64,000 nt of DNA, from the NCBI RefSeq assembly GCF_030272615.1, contig NC_081415.1:601175644-601239643 (forward strand). The letters run 5' to 3'. This document shows, in pieces, positions 11,576-21,915 of this stretch; position 1 is the first letter of the stretch, and every line of letters starts with the position of its first letter. Below the pieces are notes generated by a model. It was not told where the DNA came from. It searched no databases and was given only the letters and a program-made list of their open reading frames with translations. The translations under genes were made by a program, and so were the position numbers. The DNA comes from Cryptomeria japonica. Lineage: Eukaryota; Streptophyta; Pinopsida; Cupressales; Cupressaceae.

Positions 11576-11889
11576 GCGCCTGTGCAAGGGCAGAACCTAA
11601 GGTATAATCTGTCAGTTTTATTTGCAAAATATGATGATTGCTCTTTGTTTCATGCATTTTGGCTTTCTATTTTATTGATTATTTGTGCAACATATTAGCA
11701 TTCATGGGAAAAAGATTTCATTGAAACTATTAATTGATTTGGTGCAGGACGCGACCAAATAATCTTATCAAAACTGAGTGCTTGTGTTTTTTAGAGTAGT
11801 TGCACACTTCGATTTTCCTAAAGGTTAATGAACATCATGTTTTCCATGTCTTATTTTGTTTTGTGTATTTTTTTTACCTTTAGAAGTGG
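11576..11889. other. Non-coding spacer, no gene seen
   Basis: AT-rich sequence between two repeat fragments. No coding frame, repeat or RNA gene recognised. Confidence 0.4.
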
Positions 11890-12430
11890 GTCTGCCTCCT
11901 GATTTTCCTGGCACTTCGCATAGGCATTGGTGAGAGGGAATGACCCAAAGTGACAACGGGCTGAAGCCAAGCTCTTCTAAGCCACTATACTCAAATGTGT
12001 TTGTGACAAAAGTTTTTAGCAATGGGTGATGGAATGGCACAATGATGATTAAATTCGCTGGATCTATGCCCACCTAGATGAATTCCTTGACTAAAAACCT
12101 TTTTACTTAGAGACCAAAAACCTTCTACTTGTTGAATTAGGTGTTGTGATACACGCATGCCAAAAAATACCTCATGTGCCCTTCAATTCAAGATAGTAAA
12201 TTCTTGGTAAGTGATTCCCCTTGAATTCAAAGCTTGGTATGGCCGTAGAAGTGAGTGCTGTGGAGGGTAGCCAGTGCTACCAAGCTTCTAACTATCCGGT
12301 TGACTGAGGTATTCTGGGTAAGGGGAATCAACAAGTATTTTCCTTTCTAGCCTTAGGATTTTGTCATTGAATGTGCATGAGTGTCTTTTGTCAAAGTCAA
12401 ACTAACATCTTGTCTTCTATTCTTGTCAAA
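11890..12430 (+). repeat. Diverged repeat R1, copy 2
   Basis: Shares ordered blocks with 1,330-1,930 in the same orientation (see that entry). It lies between the PMD-leader fragment and a long pyrimidine-rich leader, so it may belong to the same decayed element as one of them. No terminal dinucleotides or target duplications found. Confidence 0.55.
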
Positions 12431-13385
12431 AGGTGAATTAAAAATAATTTTCACAAGTGGTCATAAACAACCTTGATTTTCAAAAGCAAACAAGTTTTCA
12501 GCAAGTCCAAACAATTGTGCAATCAAGATTCAAGCAAAGTCAAACTTGGTCCAAAGAATTTCAAAGTATTCATCCAACAATTTGCAAAGATTTTATCAAC
12601 ATGGCTTGTCAAAAGATTGGACATCCTTGTTTCAATATTCATGCCATTTAGGGATAGGTTTTGCATAGTTCAAAACCCTAGGTCTTCTCCTAGGTTATCT
12701 TTGTCACATTTGCATACCATTAGGTCACATCATATCTTAAGTTTTGTCAATATTTTTGTTCATACCTTAAGCTCATATCATTGCATAATCGCCTTGAGTA
12801 ATTTCATACCCTTAGGTCATTTCATTTCATCTTCTTAGGTCATATTCAAAACATATCTTGGGTCCATACCCCAGGTCCTTGTCAATAATCATTTCCCTCT
12901 TGTATATAGTCTCAAAATTAGGTTTTTCCAAACTTCAAGAATTCAAAATCTCTATATTAAACCCTAAGTTGTTGTTAGGGGTTCTTGATCTTGTCCAAAA
13001 TTTGTCCTTTTGTCAACACCATTTTGTCAAACCTAGCTTAGTATCCAAGCATATAGGTGTGGCATTGTCATTTGTCCTATTATCATTTTGTCCTTTGTCC
13101 TTTTGTGAATTAAGGTCTTGACTCCATTTCAGCTTCCCAAGGTTGCATCTTTAGGTTTGTATTCCAAAGGTTTGTCCAAATTCAAAAAAACCAAAAGTAT
13201 AGGTTGCATTTTTTTCCCCTATATTGCATTATCGTTTGATAAGGTTTCACTTAGTTGCATTTCATTGTCATTTCAAAAATTCAAAAAAACCAAAAACTTA
13301 GGTTGCATTGTCCTCTTAGGTTGCATTTGCAAAATCCATTAGGTGCATATCATTATCATCCTTAAAATCAAAAATCCCAAAAATA
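12431..13385. other. Leader-like region rich in 'ttaggt' and 'ttgtcc' words
   Basis: The frames here (12,457-12,651, 12,473-12,838, 12,858-13,121, 13,118-13,342) overlap one another and have compositions driven by iterated words such as 'cattaggtca', 'cttaggt' and 'ttttgtcc'. A near-duplicate 'ttcaaaaaaaccaaaa' occurs about 13,180 and about 13,280. I read it as the untranslated leader before the ORF at 13,386, not as coding. Confidence 0.45.
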
Positions 13386-13711
13386 TTGCATAGTGACATG
13401 TCTATTGAAACAAGGTTCCAAGCTCCTATATTGCAAAAAGGTTTGACATATCAACCGATGAATAGTCCAATGAATAACACAATGCAATCACAATTTTATC
13501 CAATACAACAACAAGGCAATTCAATAAAACCAAACTTTAATGCAAATGTTGTTCCACCTACAAACATGCTACCAGAGTATGTAATCATTCAGTTAGGATC
13601 GCCACCACACTTTGAATCAATTTTTCAACTAGGGTATGGTAATGTTTCACTAATGCCATCAACGAATGTGTCACCAATTTTTGATTCAAATCATTAAGTT
13701 AAGGTCCCTAT
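13386..13711 (+). pseudogene. 5' piece of ORF A, split by E1
   Basis: Begins with an ATG (MHSDMSIETRF) and is rich in N, P and Q (MNNTMQSQFYPIQQQGNSIK; NANVVPPTNMLPEY). A TAA at 13,695 ends the frame. Fourteen bases later E1 is inserted. With E1 and one target copy removed, the sequence joins to 35,420, where another frame continues (PLIDGEHFFHPDYGY). Composition resembles a disordered gag-like or accessory region of a retroelement, but I recognise no domain. A frameshift between the two halves is needed to link them. Confidence 0.5.
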
Positions 13712-14510
13712 TGTTACTATTTACTAAGTTGTCATTAGTTTATGTCCAAAGTCATTCTATATACTCTAGTTGGTTATTACTACCGAAATATTAAGTCGAT
13801 AAGCACAGAGCAGTCAGTTATAGAAGAAGTCACAAGAGTTTAGTATACACCAAGCTATCTACCGAGTAACATTCTATGACTACTAAGAAACAAAGATGGT
13901 AGACTGAGTTAATACACACCAAGTAAAATGTGTTACCAGATTCATTGAACCTAGACACATATGTGGAAACATGTTACAAGATCGAGGAACAAGGAACCGT
14001 TAACACATTGGAAATTGCACTTAAGATTTTGTATGATTTTGAGAACATCTATCCAATGAAATAATTTTGTATGGTTATTCATTTAATGAATCATGTTTGT
14101 AAGATCGAAGCATGAACAAGATCACCGTTACAAGAGATCTATTTATACAACATGAATTGAGGATCAAATATGTGTGTGAAGCAAGAAATAGGTGAAAAAG
14201 CAAAATCATGGGAAAGCACTGAGTGTTATGACTGTTACGATTGATAGAGATACACAGAGGTCACCGAGAAGGATTTTAGAGAACAGTCAAGGAACAGAGT
14301 AAACAGAAAGGTTTACCGAGTAAATTTATGATTTACCGAGGCATGCTATAAGCAAGGTAATCTCATTTTGAGCACATAGAATCTGCTATAACATTTCAGA
14401 TGTGAAGTTGCAGATATTTTGTAAGATTTTGATTGTAATATTTTGAGTTGTAAGAGAAACCTTTAATAGGGTAAAAGACTCTAACAAAGTCTATAAATTG
14501 TAAAGCCTTT
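13712..14510 (+). repeat. E1 5' LTR, left part
   Basis: Aligns with 34,234-35,036 (start TGTTACTATTTACTAAG versus TGTTACCATTTACTAAG). It stops at ccttt (14,506-14,510), the target duplicated by E2, and resumes at 28,152. A possible TATA-like 'tatttatac' lies near 14,139. Confidence 0.9.
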
Positions 14511-14873
14511 TGTAGTACCCCTAAACTAGTCATCTTTGTAAAACCGGTTTGACCTTGGTTGACTTTTTATGTGGCAATCTTGAATGGTTGAATTACCATG
14601 AGGTAATGTTTAGTCAGATATTATGATTATTGTGTGTATCTGTTAATGTGCTTTTGCATTGATTCTTATGTAAGTTTAAACTGTCCTTCTGATTCTTGTT
14701 ATTAATCTCAAGATAACATCTTCATTATATATATATATATATGTATGTATGCTTGTCTAACTCTTGGTTGCAGGAGATTGTAGGTACAATACCGCCTAGG
14801 TATAAGGTTCGTCTTCACCTGGATTCATAGGGTTGAGTATACCTCTGTCGTCCTTAGAATTTGGGTTCGGTGG
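14511..14873 (+). repeat. E2 5' LTR, left part
   Basis: Corresponds to 25,750-26,140. It contains a TA microsatellite (14,727-14,742) that is longer and TATATG-based in the 3' copy (25,966-26,019). It ends with ggtgg (14,869-14,873), the E3 target. Confidence 0.9.
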
Positions 14874-15244
14874 TGTTGGTGTAAATAATTATTCATCATG
14901 GATATTATTACACTTAAGTTTACTTAGGAAATGCATTTCATAGTAGTTTGGGTATGAGACACTTGGGTGTTTGTGCCACATTGGGATAGTGTGTGTAGGA
15001 GAAATTCCACCTTTTATGGTGTTGATCTTGTTGTTACACTCCACATTCAGTGGGTGATCCACCTCATGTGGACTATTGTATTATTTCTCCTACCTACCCA
15101 CACCTATTTCCTACCTACCCTTGTTTCTTATTGAGCCACATGTCATGTTTGTTTCTATTGATGAGAATATAGTTTATTCTTGTCCTATATTGTGTCTCTA
15201 TTTTATACATTTCATTGAGCTCTTGATCTTGGCAAAATCTCACA
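14874..15244 (+). repeat. E3 5' LTR with internal deletion
   Basis: 371 bp against 449 bp for the 3' copy. After 'catgtcatgtttg' it lacks 74 bp that in the 3' LTR carry 'gcctatatatgcaagc', a TATA-like site. A 4-bp 'actt' unit difference near the start makes up the rest. Confidence 0.92.
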
Positions 15245-15257
15245 TGGTATCAGAGCC
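15245..15257 (+). other. E3 primer-binding site (tRNA-Met initiator)
   Basis: tggtatcagagcc directly abuts the LTR end; this is complementary to the 3' end of plant initiator tRNA-Met and fixes the LTR boundary and plus orientation. Confidence 0.93.
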
Positions 15258-16936
15258 ATTGGGGCTTCATTGATTCATCTTGAAGAGGCATTATTGCGAT
15301 GTCAAGAGGCGGATTTGAGGAGTAGCATCTTTTGGAGGCGTCCTAGACTAGATCCGACCCCGCCATTGCATCCAGAAGGCTGTTTCCATGAATTTTGGTT
15401 ATAAAGTCGGCCTATTTTGGTAAGAAATTTTTTTTCGCCAATTTTGCTAGTATTGTACGAATTTCGGAAATTTTTTATTAGATTTTTCGAAATTTTTTTT
15501 TTATTTTCTGAAATTTTTTTCAAAAAATCAAAAAAAAAAAAAAAAATTGAAAAATTTTGAAAAAATTCAAAAATAAAAATAAAAAAATAAATAAAATCAA
15601 AAAGTGCGTTTTGGGTGGTCCGCAGACCCCCCCGTGACCCCCGTACCACGTCTGCAGGTCTGCAGCACTTAACAGTGCCACCTGCAGCTCTATTCCCGCT
15701 GTCGCCTGTGTTGTACCCGCCACCATGTTGTTTCCTGTGCCGCCGAGTTTCGTCGTCGCCCCCGTCGCCGAGACCCGCCACCGCTGCCTGCAGCAGCATC
15801 GCCCGACAACTTCCTCTGGCATCTTCTGTGACCCCAATGCCGCTGTAGACTCTGGTCCCGCTGCCGCCGCCTCGCTCCGCATGTAGGTTCCCTCTGCACG
15901 TAGCTCCCCGGTGGCAGCTCCGCTCAGCGGCGCCTGCTACCTCCTCTCCGGCACCCTCAGCCACCACCGCCGGCCTCTCGGCTCCGACCGCTCCCTTCAT
16001 TGGCGGTAAACCTGACAGGAGGACCCGCGCCCACCACGTGGCAGGCGGCCACTGGCTCGCGGGTACAACCCGTGACACGTCACCTCTGTACACAGTGACA
16101 CATCACCGCCTGCGCCACGCAGACATCCGTACGTCTGCCACGTCATCTGCCACGTAGAGCTGCCCAGTCAACAAATCCGTATGGTACGGCTTGCCCTACC
16201 TAGTCAGCAGTCCATACAGTACGGACGCCCAGTCAACAGAGAGGCAAAGTTTTTGCGATGTTCATACGGCCATCAAATTTAACATAGTGACTTGCTGACA
16301 TCAGCACCACGTCAGCATTTTTCAAAAATTTTGCAGGCCCCTCTCATTTGCATTTTTGATTTTGCAGTTCAACTTCAAATGGCCATAACTTGCTCATTTT
16401 TGCTCCTTTTTGGGTGCAATTTTTTTTGAAATGGGCTATAATTTTGTGCTCTCCGTAGTGGTGAAGAAATTTTTTGATTTTAAAAAATGCAGTTTTTGGT
16501 GACTGTACCTGAGTAATCCCAGTTTTTGCAACTTTAGAGGCTTCGTTTGGGGTCATACGACCTCCTTTTCAAGTGCCATTTTTTTGAAAGTGTGTATTTT
16601 TTCATCTACTTTCACATGATGCTATCAGATTGATGCCATTGTAAGTAGAAATTGTACTTTCAGATTTTGGCCATTTTGGCTCTCTTGGTACTTGTATATT
16701 TGCTTGAATCTCAGTTAGATTCATTGCACTATTGATTGAAGTCTCTTGTATCTCATTTGAAAAGTTGTAAACTTTGCATCATAAGTCCACTTTGCCTTGT
16801 TTTGCAAGTGGCTCATTGTAATCGCACTAAGTATAAAGTGCCAAATAATCACTTTGGGGGGGGTACTTTGATTGAGTGAATTTTGGGGGGTGTCTCTTGT
16901 GCTTTTGTGCTCTTGTGTTCCTTCCTTTTTGCTGCT
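15258..16936 (+). other. E3 untranslated leader with A-rich and GC-rich blocks
   Basis: From 15,425 to 15,600 the sequence is T- then A-homopolymer-rich. From about 15,605 to 16,250 it turns strongly GC-rich, unlike anything else here, with iterated words such as 'gtctgcaggtc', 'gccacgtcatctgccacgt' and 'gtacggac'. Frames over it (minus strand 15,302-16,093 and 15,520-15,882; plus 15,615-15,848) are low-complexity A/G/R-rich translations with no homology I recognise, and the minus-strand ones run through the poly-A block. I treat it as leader RNA, perhaps with packaging or translation signals. Confidence 0.6.
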
Positions 16937-19213
16937 ATGGGTTCTTCTAAGTTTCCTCTCTTAACTCCACATAATTATGCTACTTGGAAAATTGATGCAT
17001 GGAGTAAACTTATGGAAAAAGGACTCACTCATTACATTGATGGAACTATTGTTGCTCCCGCTGATCCTAAGGTTGATCCAGCTGGTCACTTAGATTGGCT
17101 CACTAAAAATATCATGGCAATTGGTACCTTAAGAAAGTATGTATCAAAGGATCTCATTTTTCATATTGAGAAATGTACTCTAATCAAGGATGCTTGGTAA
17201 AAGTTTCAAGACTTGTATGGTCAAGTTGATGAGATTAGGGGATATCAAATTGATAGTGATCTCACCATGTTAGATCCCAAGAACTTTGATACTATACAAG
17301 ATTATGTCACTAAGGCAAATGAGTTGAGGGCACAACTCAAAGATTGTGGCATTGATAAGAAGGATACTCAATTGATATTCAACTTGATAGGCAAGCTTCC
17401 ACAAGAATATGCAACATTTGTTTCTAGTTTCCAAACCCATAGGATGACAATGGGTTCAAGCTACACAATGCCTACATTTTATGCTTTCAATGAAATTTTG
17501 ATGATGGAACAAACTAAGTTGATAAGCATGGGCATTCTTAAGGCTTCTAAGTCTCAAGCATTAGTGGCAAATCAAGAGAACAAAGGAAATCAAGGAAAGG
17601 GCAACTCAAACAAGAAGAAATGGAAATCAAAGCCTAAAGAAAAAGCACCATCTTCTCCTCAACAAGGAGATTCATCCTCTTCCAAGAAAGATAATTCACC
17701 AAAGAGGGAAAGACCTACTTGTGCTTATTGTAAAAAGATTGGTCATGAGGAGCATTGTTGCCATTCTAAGAAGATTGATGAGCTCACACATATCATCAAA
17801 AAGCATAACATTGATTTGCCTAAAGTCTTCAAGAAGGATGATTCATCAACTTCCACTTCCTCACATTCAAAAGGAAAAGGGCAAGCATTCATGACTTCTA
17901 CAAGTAGGAAGACTCACTCTTTTGGAACAAGAAAAGGAAAAGCTCTATGTGCTACTATCAGTCATGATTCAGAGAGATGGCTTCTAGATTCAGGGGCTTC
18001 TCATCATATGACATCTTCACAGTCTATGTTCTCTACATTTGAGCCTTGCACCATGCCACAAATTTTGATGGGCAATCATACATACATGGATGTGATTGGG
18101 AAAGGATCTATTGACATTGGGGATAACTCCTTCAATGATGTGTTGTGTGTACCCCACTTGACAAACAATCTCCTTTCTATCTATCAAATCACACATGGCG
18201 CAACTAAGAGAGTTGTGGAGTTCACACCCGACTCAGTTTTCATTAGAGACTTGGAGACTAGAGCTATCATTGCGACTGGGGTGGTTGATCATGCATCTCA
18301 GTTATACTCCTTTTCAAATTTTGTTGATGATGATGATTTCACATTTGATGATTCTACACATTATGATCACACTTCTTGTGATGGTTCAGATTTTGAGGAG
18401 AACTTTGGGCACTTGAACATGGGGATTCTCACATGTGACCCCATTCTTGAGCCTTGTACTTCATCTCCTCATATTGATATCACATCACCTATTGCACCTG
18501 ATGATGCAGATAGTGTGACAGTTTTGCCTTCATGTGATTCAGTGCAGCAGGATATTCATTGTCTTCCAGCTTCAGATTCATGGGATGATTACTTGACAGA
18601 TATTGCAGGTTTATTTATGGAATCCTACAATGCAGATTTGGGAGACATCATTGATGACATTCATCTTCTCTTTGATGAAGGTGATCCTTCTTCAGTTGTT
18701 GTGAGGGCACACTCTGACCCTCTTGTTCATTCTCTACATGATCATTCTTTTGAGGTTGACATGATTGTGGATACTTATGTATAGCAGTTGGAGGAGGTCT
18801 CTGTATTTTTCGAGGAGACATGTGAGTCTTTGGGACATGTTCTACATCCATCTCCACTAGATCTTGGAGTGCCTTTTTTAGTAGTGTGGCACAGTTTACC
18901 ACCTTTGGAGGGGGTATCTTTTAGCATTGACATGGGGACACTTGAGCAGTTTTCAGAGATTCCTTTCATCATGAGTTTTCTTCATTCATCTTCCCTTCAT
19001 GATTGGGGAGACTTCATGGATACACCTTTGGTTTTGTTTCTTCCTAAGGGGAGGAATGTTGTTCGACGTTCGTGGAGCAGTTTCTTCATACATCGAGCTT
19101 CTATCATTGGTGCAGATTCCACATTGAGGAGGGGCTTCCTAGTTTCTCTTCTTCTCTCATATGGGGGGGAGTTTTTCCTCACATGGGGTTTTGTCCTTCA
19201 CATTCTTCTATGA
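16937..19213 (+). pseudogene. E3 gag-protease ORF with acidic tail
   Basis: Start chosen at MGSSKFPLLTPHNYATWK because it matches Copia gag starts; the frame is open 18 codons further up. It reads on to 19,213 in one frame with two stops, TAA at 17,198 (in DAW.KFQDLYG, where Glu is usual) and TAG at 18,782. Domains: UBN2-type gag (residues 1-210), basic K/S-rich linker, one CCHC knuckle (CAYCKKIGHEEHCC, about residue 262), protease DSGASHHM (Asp at about 351) with FNDVLCVPHLTNNLLSI. After the protease, where integrase should begin, there is instead a D/S/T-rich acidic tail (about 385-615). The TAG sits in UAG-CAG-UUG, close to the leaky UAG-CAR-YYA context. A gag-only (TR-GAG-like) element; helper needed for RT. 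Confidence 0.85.
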
Positions 19214-19426
19214 GAGTTCTCTTGTATGTTTTTCATCTCTCTTTTGGGGGAGGGTTTTTTCCCATTGGGTTTTTCTCTCTTTCCCCACTTTGTGAGAGTT
19301 TTCCTTGCATTGGTTTGCATGCATTTGCATTTGTACATGGGTACCTAACATGGCCTTGTAGCCGGGACCCATCTTGCATTGCTTAGTTGCATTGTAGACT
19401 TAAGTGCATTCCCCTAAGTTGTACTT
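19214..19426 (+). other. E3 3' untranslated region
   Basis: T-rich sequence between the end of the extended frame and the purine tract. Overlapping frame 19,072-19,386 is not supported. Confidence 0.5.
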
Positions 19427-19435
19427 AAGGGGGGG
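19427..19435 (+). other. E3 polypurine tract
   Basis: aaggggggg immediately before the 3' LTR start TGTTGG; the expected plus-strand DNA primer. Confidence 0.9.
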
Positions 19436-19884
19436 TGTTGGTGTAAATAATTATTCATCATGGATATTATTACACTTACTTAAGTTTACTTAGGAAATGC
19501 ATTTCATAGTAGTTTGGGTATGAGACACTTGGGTGTTTGTGCCACATTGGGATAGTGTGTGTAGGAGAAATTCCACCTTTTATGGTGTTGATCTTGTTGT
19601 TACACTCCACATTCAGTGGGTGATCCACCTCATGTGGACTATTGTATTATTTCTCCTACCTACCCACACCTATTTCCTACCTACCCTTGTTTCTTATTGA
19701 GCCACATGTCATGTTTGTGTGCTCACATATCCCTAACTTTGCCTATATATGCAAGCTCATCTACATTGTATGTAATTTTGATATTGATCATTTTCTATTG
19801 ATGAGAATACAGTTTATTCTTGTCCTATATTGTGTCTCTATTTTGTACATTTCATTGAGCTCTTGATCTTGGCAAAATCTCATA
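19436..19884 (+). repeat. E3 3' LTR
   Basis: 449 bp, full-length copy. Contains the TATA-like 'ctatatatgc' near 19,743 that is missing from the 5' LTR. It ends cata where the 5' copy has caca. Confidence 0.92.
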
Positions 19885-19889
19885 GGTGG

Positions 19890-21900
19890 TTGTAAAACCT
19901 TCAGTTTACCCTAGTCATACTCAAATGAGTGTTGCTTGTGTTCTGTCAGTTTTCTTTTCATTTGGGTTTGTGGATTGGGTAATTGGTTGTCTTACTTGGT
20001 TTGCGTGCTTGGCGTGTGGTAAATAGAGTATTTAACCCTAAGTATTTATTTTGATTTAATGTGTTCATTTATGCATTAGTATTTGAGGAATTAAAATAAA
20101 TAGGTTTCTTTTATGTGATTAATTATTAATTAAAAAGATCATCCTATTTATGTTTGTAGTGAGTTTAATTTAATGGTTAATTTTAAATAACGAATTTATT
20201 CAGTTTATGCATTTTAAAAAGGAAAGATTTAAATTTCTTCGAAATAGAAATAATTTAATCTCTTTTGCTTTTTGGAATAGAAAGATTAATTTTAATTATT
20301 TAAGAAAATCAATTTTGATTAGAAAAGTGGGTTTTATTCATATTTATTTTATATAGTGTGTAAGATTGATTTTGAGAATTTAATTTAATTAAAAATATTT
20401 TGCCCTCATTAATACTGTGAAATGCAACTATTAGCTTTGTTAATTAAAAATTAAATGAGGGAGAAAATCATTTCTTTTAATTAACTAAATTTATAATCTC
20501 AATGCATAAACAATTCAACTATGAGATAATTCCATAAACTTAATTAATTAATTAATTAAATTAAGTTGCAAGCTGCATGATATTAGAAATATATTTTTAT
20601 TTAAATTTTAGTGGAAAAATAAATTAGATTACTTATATTTATTGTTCCTAGAATTTTAAATAAATAAATAAAAGAATAAATTAAAAAAAAATGAATAAAA
20701 GAAATAATTGGAATTAAAGTATTGTTTTAATTCTTTATTTAGAAAATTAGTTAATTTGCATGAGAAAAAAAAAGAAAGAATAATGATTTTTAATTATTGC
20801 ATGTTAGCTTATCTTTTGTTATAAAATTAGAAAATAAAATAAAATTACTTTTATTCTAAATTTAGGTTTTTGAGAAAAAACTATTGAACCTAGAATTTTA
20901 GTTTAAATAGGGAATAGGTCTTTATTTTAGATACACAGGAAACAGGTCAGGAATTTAGGTGAAGAAATTTATTGGAAGCTTATTGAAAAGATTAGGGCTC
21001 TTCTACAAATTTCTTCCAGGAAAGCTATACCAGGTTGGGTGGCTTCTTTGATTTGTTGGTTTTTAAGAAAACAATTCTATTTTTCTCTAAATGGTGTGTG
21101 TGTAAATTATTTGTCAGATCCAAAACCCTCTTCTGGTTAATTCAGGTTTTGATTTAAAATTCTTGCCTGATGTTAATTCTCTAGTTAATAGGAGTAATTT
21201 AATTTTGAGAAAATTAGGGAAATTATTATGAAAAAAATTATTCTCTCTTGTTGATTTGTTTTGATAGTCCTTTAAATAAATCTTTTTGAAATTAGTTGAA
21301 TTCTTTAGAAATAAATTTAATTATGAATTAAATTTATTGGTTTATCTAGTTTAAAGAAAAAGTAATTGGAATAAAATTCTGTGAATGAATTTTATTGAGA
21401 TGGGAATTTTATTTCTATGTAAATTTTGTCAAAGGGGTTTTAATGAATTTGGAATGTATTTAGTAATTGTTAAGGAAATTAAGTATGCATGGAAAGATCT
21501 TGTTGGTTTATGATGAAATTCAAGTGTGTTATTAAATTGGATGCATGACTAATTTTTTTAATGAAAAGTATGAATGTAAGGTATGAATAAATTTTAATGG
21601 ATGAACTTTATCTTGTGATTTATATTTTGTCTTATTGAAAGAAATTATCCTTGTTTAAGAATTATCTCGTTATTAAGACAATCGTCTTATTGAATTAGTT
21701 AGCATGTGTTAAGTTAATTGTGTAATTAAGCAATCACATTGGGAAACTCTTTAGGTATTCATTGATGTCTTCCATTGTGTAATCTATACTTTGATATCTT
21801 ATTGTATCTTTATGTTGTGTCTTAATTTTAAAAAAAATTATTGCACTCCATTCGCGTGTTTTAGCTTTATCTCTTTGGGGTTTCCTGTCGGGGCATTACA
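19890..21900 (+). repeat. E2 5' LTR, right part
   Basis: Continues the LTR after E3 and matches 26,141-28,151 almost throughout. Very AT-rich, with a TTAATTAATTAATTAA palindromic block at about 20,543. It ends GGGGCATTACA at 21,900. No gene inside; ORF 21,791-22,015 runs across the boundary and is chance. Confidence 0.9.
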
Positions 21901-21901
21901 T

Positions 21902-21915
21902 TTGGTATCACAGCC
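21902..21915 (+). other. E2 primer-binding site
   Basis: ttggtatcacagcc follows the LTR end by one base. It equals the initiator Met-tRNA site tggtatcagagcc with one G-to-C change. Confidence 0.75.

Larger units (their letters stand above)
14874..19884 (+). mobile_element. E3: Copia gag-protease-only element, youngest of the nest
   Basis: LTRs 14,874-15,244 and 19,436-19,884 start TGTTGGTGTAAATAATTATT. The 5' copy ends TCTCACA and the 3' copy TCTCATA. The flanks are perfect ggtgg duplications (14,869-14,873; 19,885-19,889), and the uninterrupted E2 3' LTR at about 26,138 shows the empty site (ttaggtggtcataaaacc). Order inside: Met-tRNA primer site, a long leader with a GC-rich block, gag-protease ORF, purine tract. 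Integrase, RT and RNase H are absent. Length is 5.0 kb. The LTRs are nearly identical outside one 74-bp deletion in the 5' copy, so insertion is recent. Confidence 0.9.

Noticed and set aside
12457-13342. Overlapping plus-strand frames in the leader before ORF A
   Set aside because: Overlapping frames with word-repeat composition and no conserved start or domain.
15245-15257. tRNA gene
   Set aside because: The sequence is only the primer-binding site, complementary to the tRNA-Met 3' end; no cloverleaf surrounds it. The same applies at 28,542 and 58,801.
15302-16093. 263-codon minus-strand frame in E3 leader
   Set aside because: It is antisense to the element, runs through poly-A and GC-rich low-complexity blocks, and gives an A/G/R-rich then F/I/K-rich translation with no domain.
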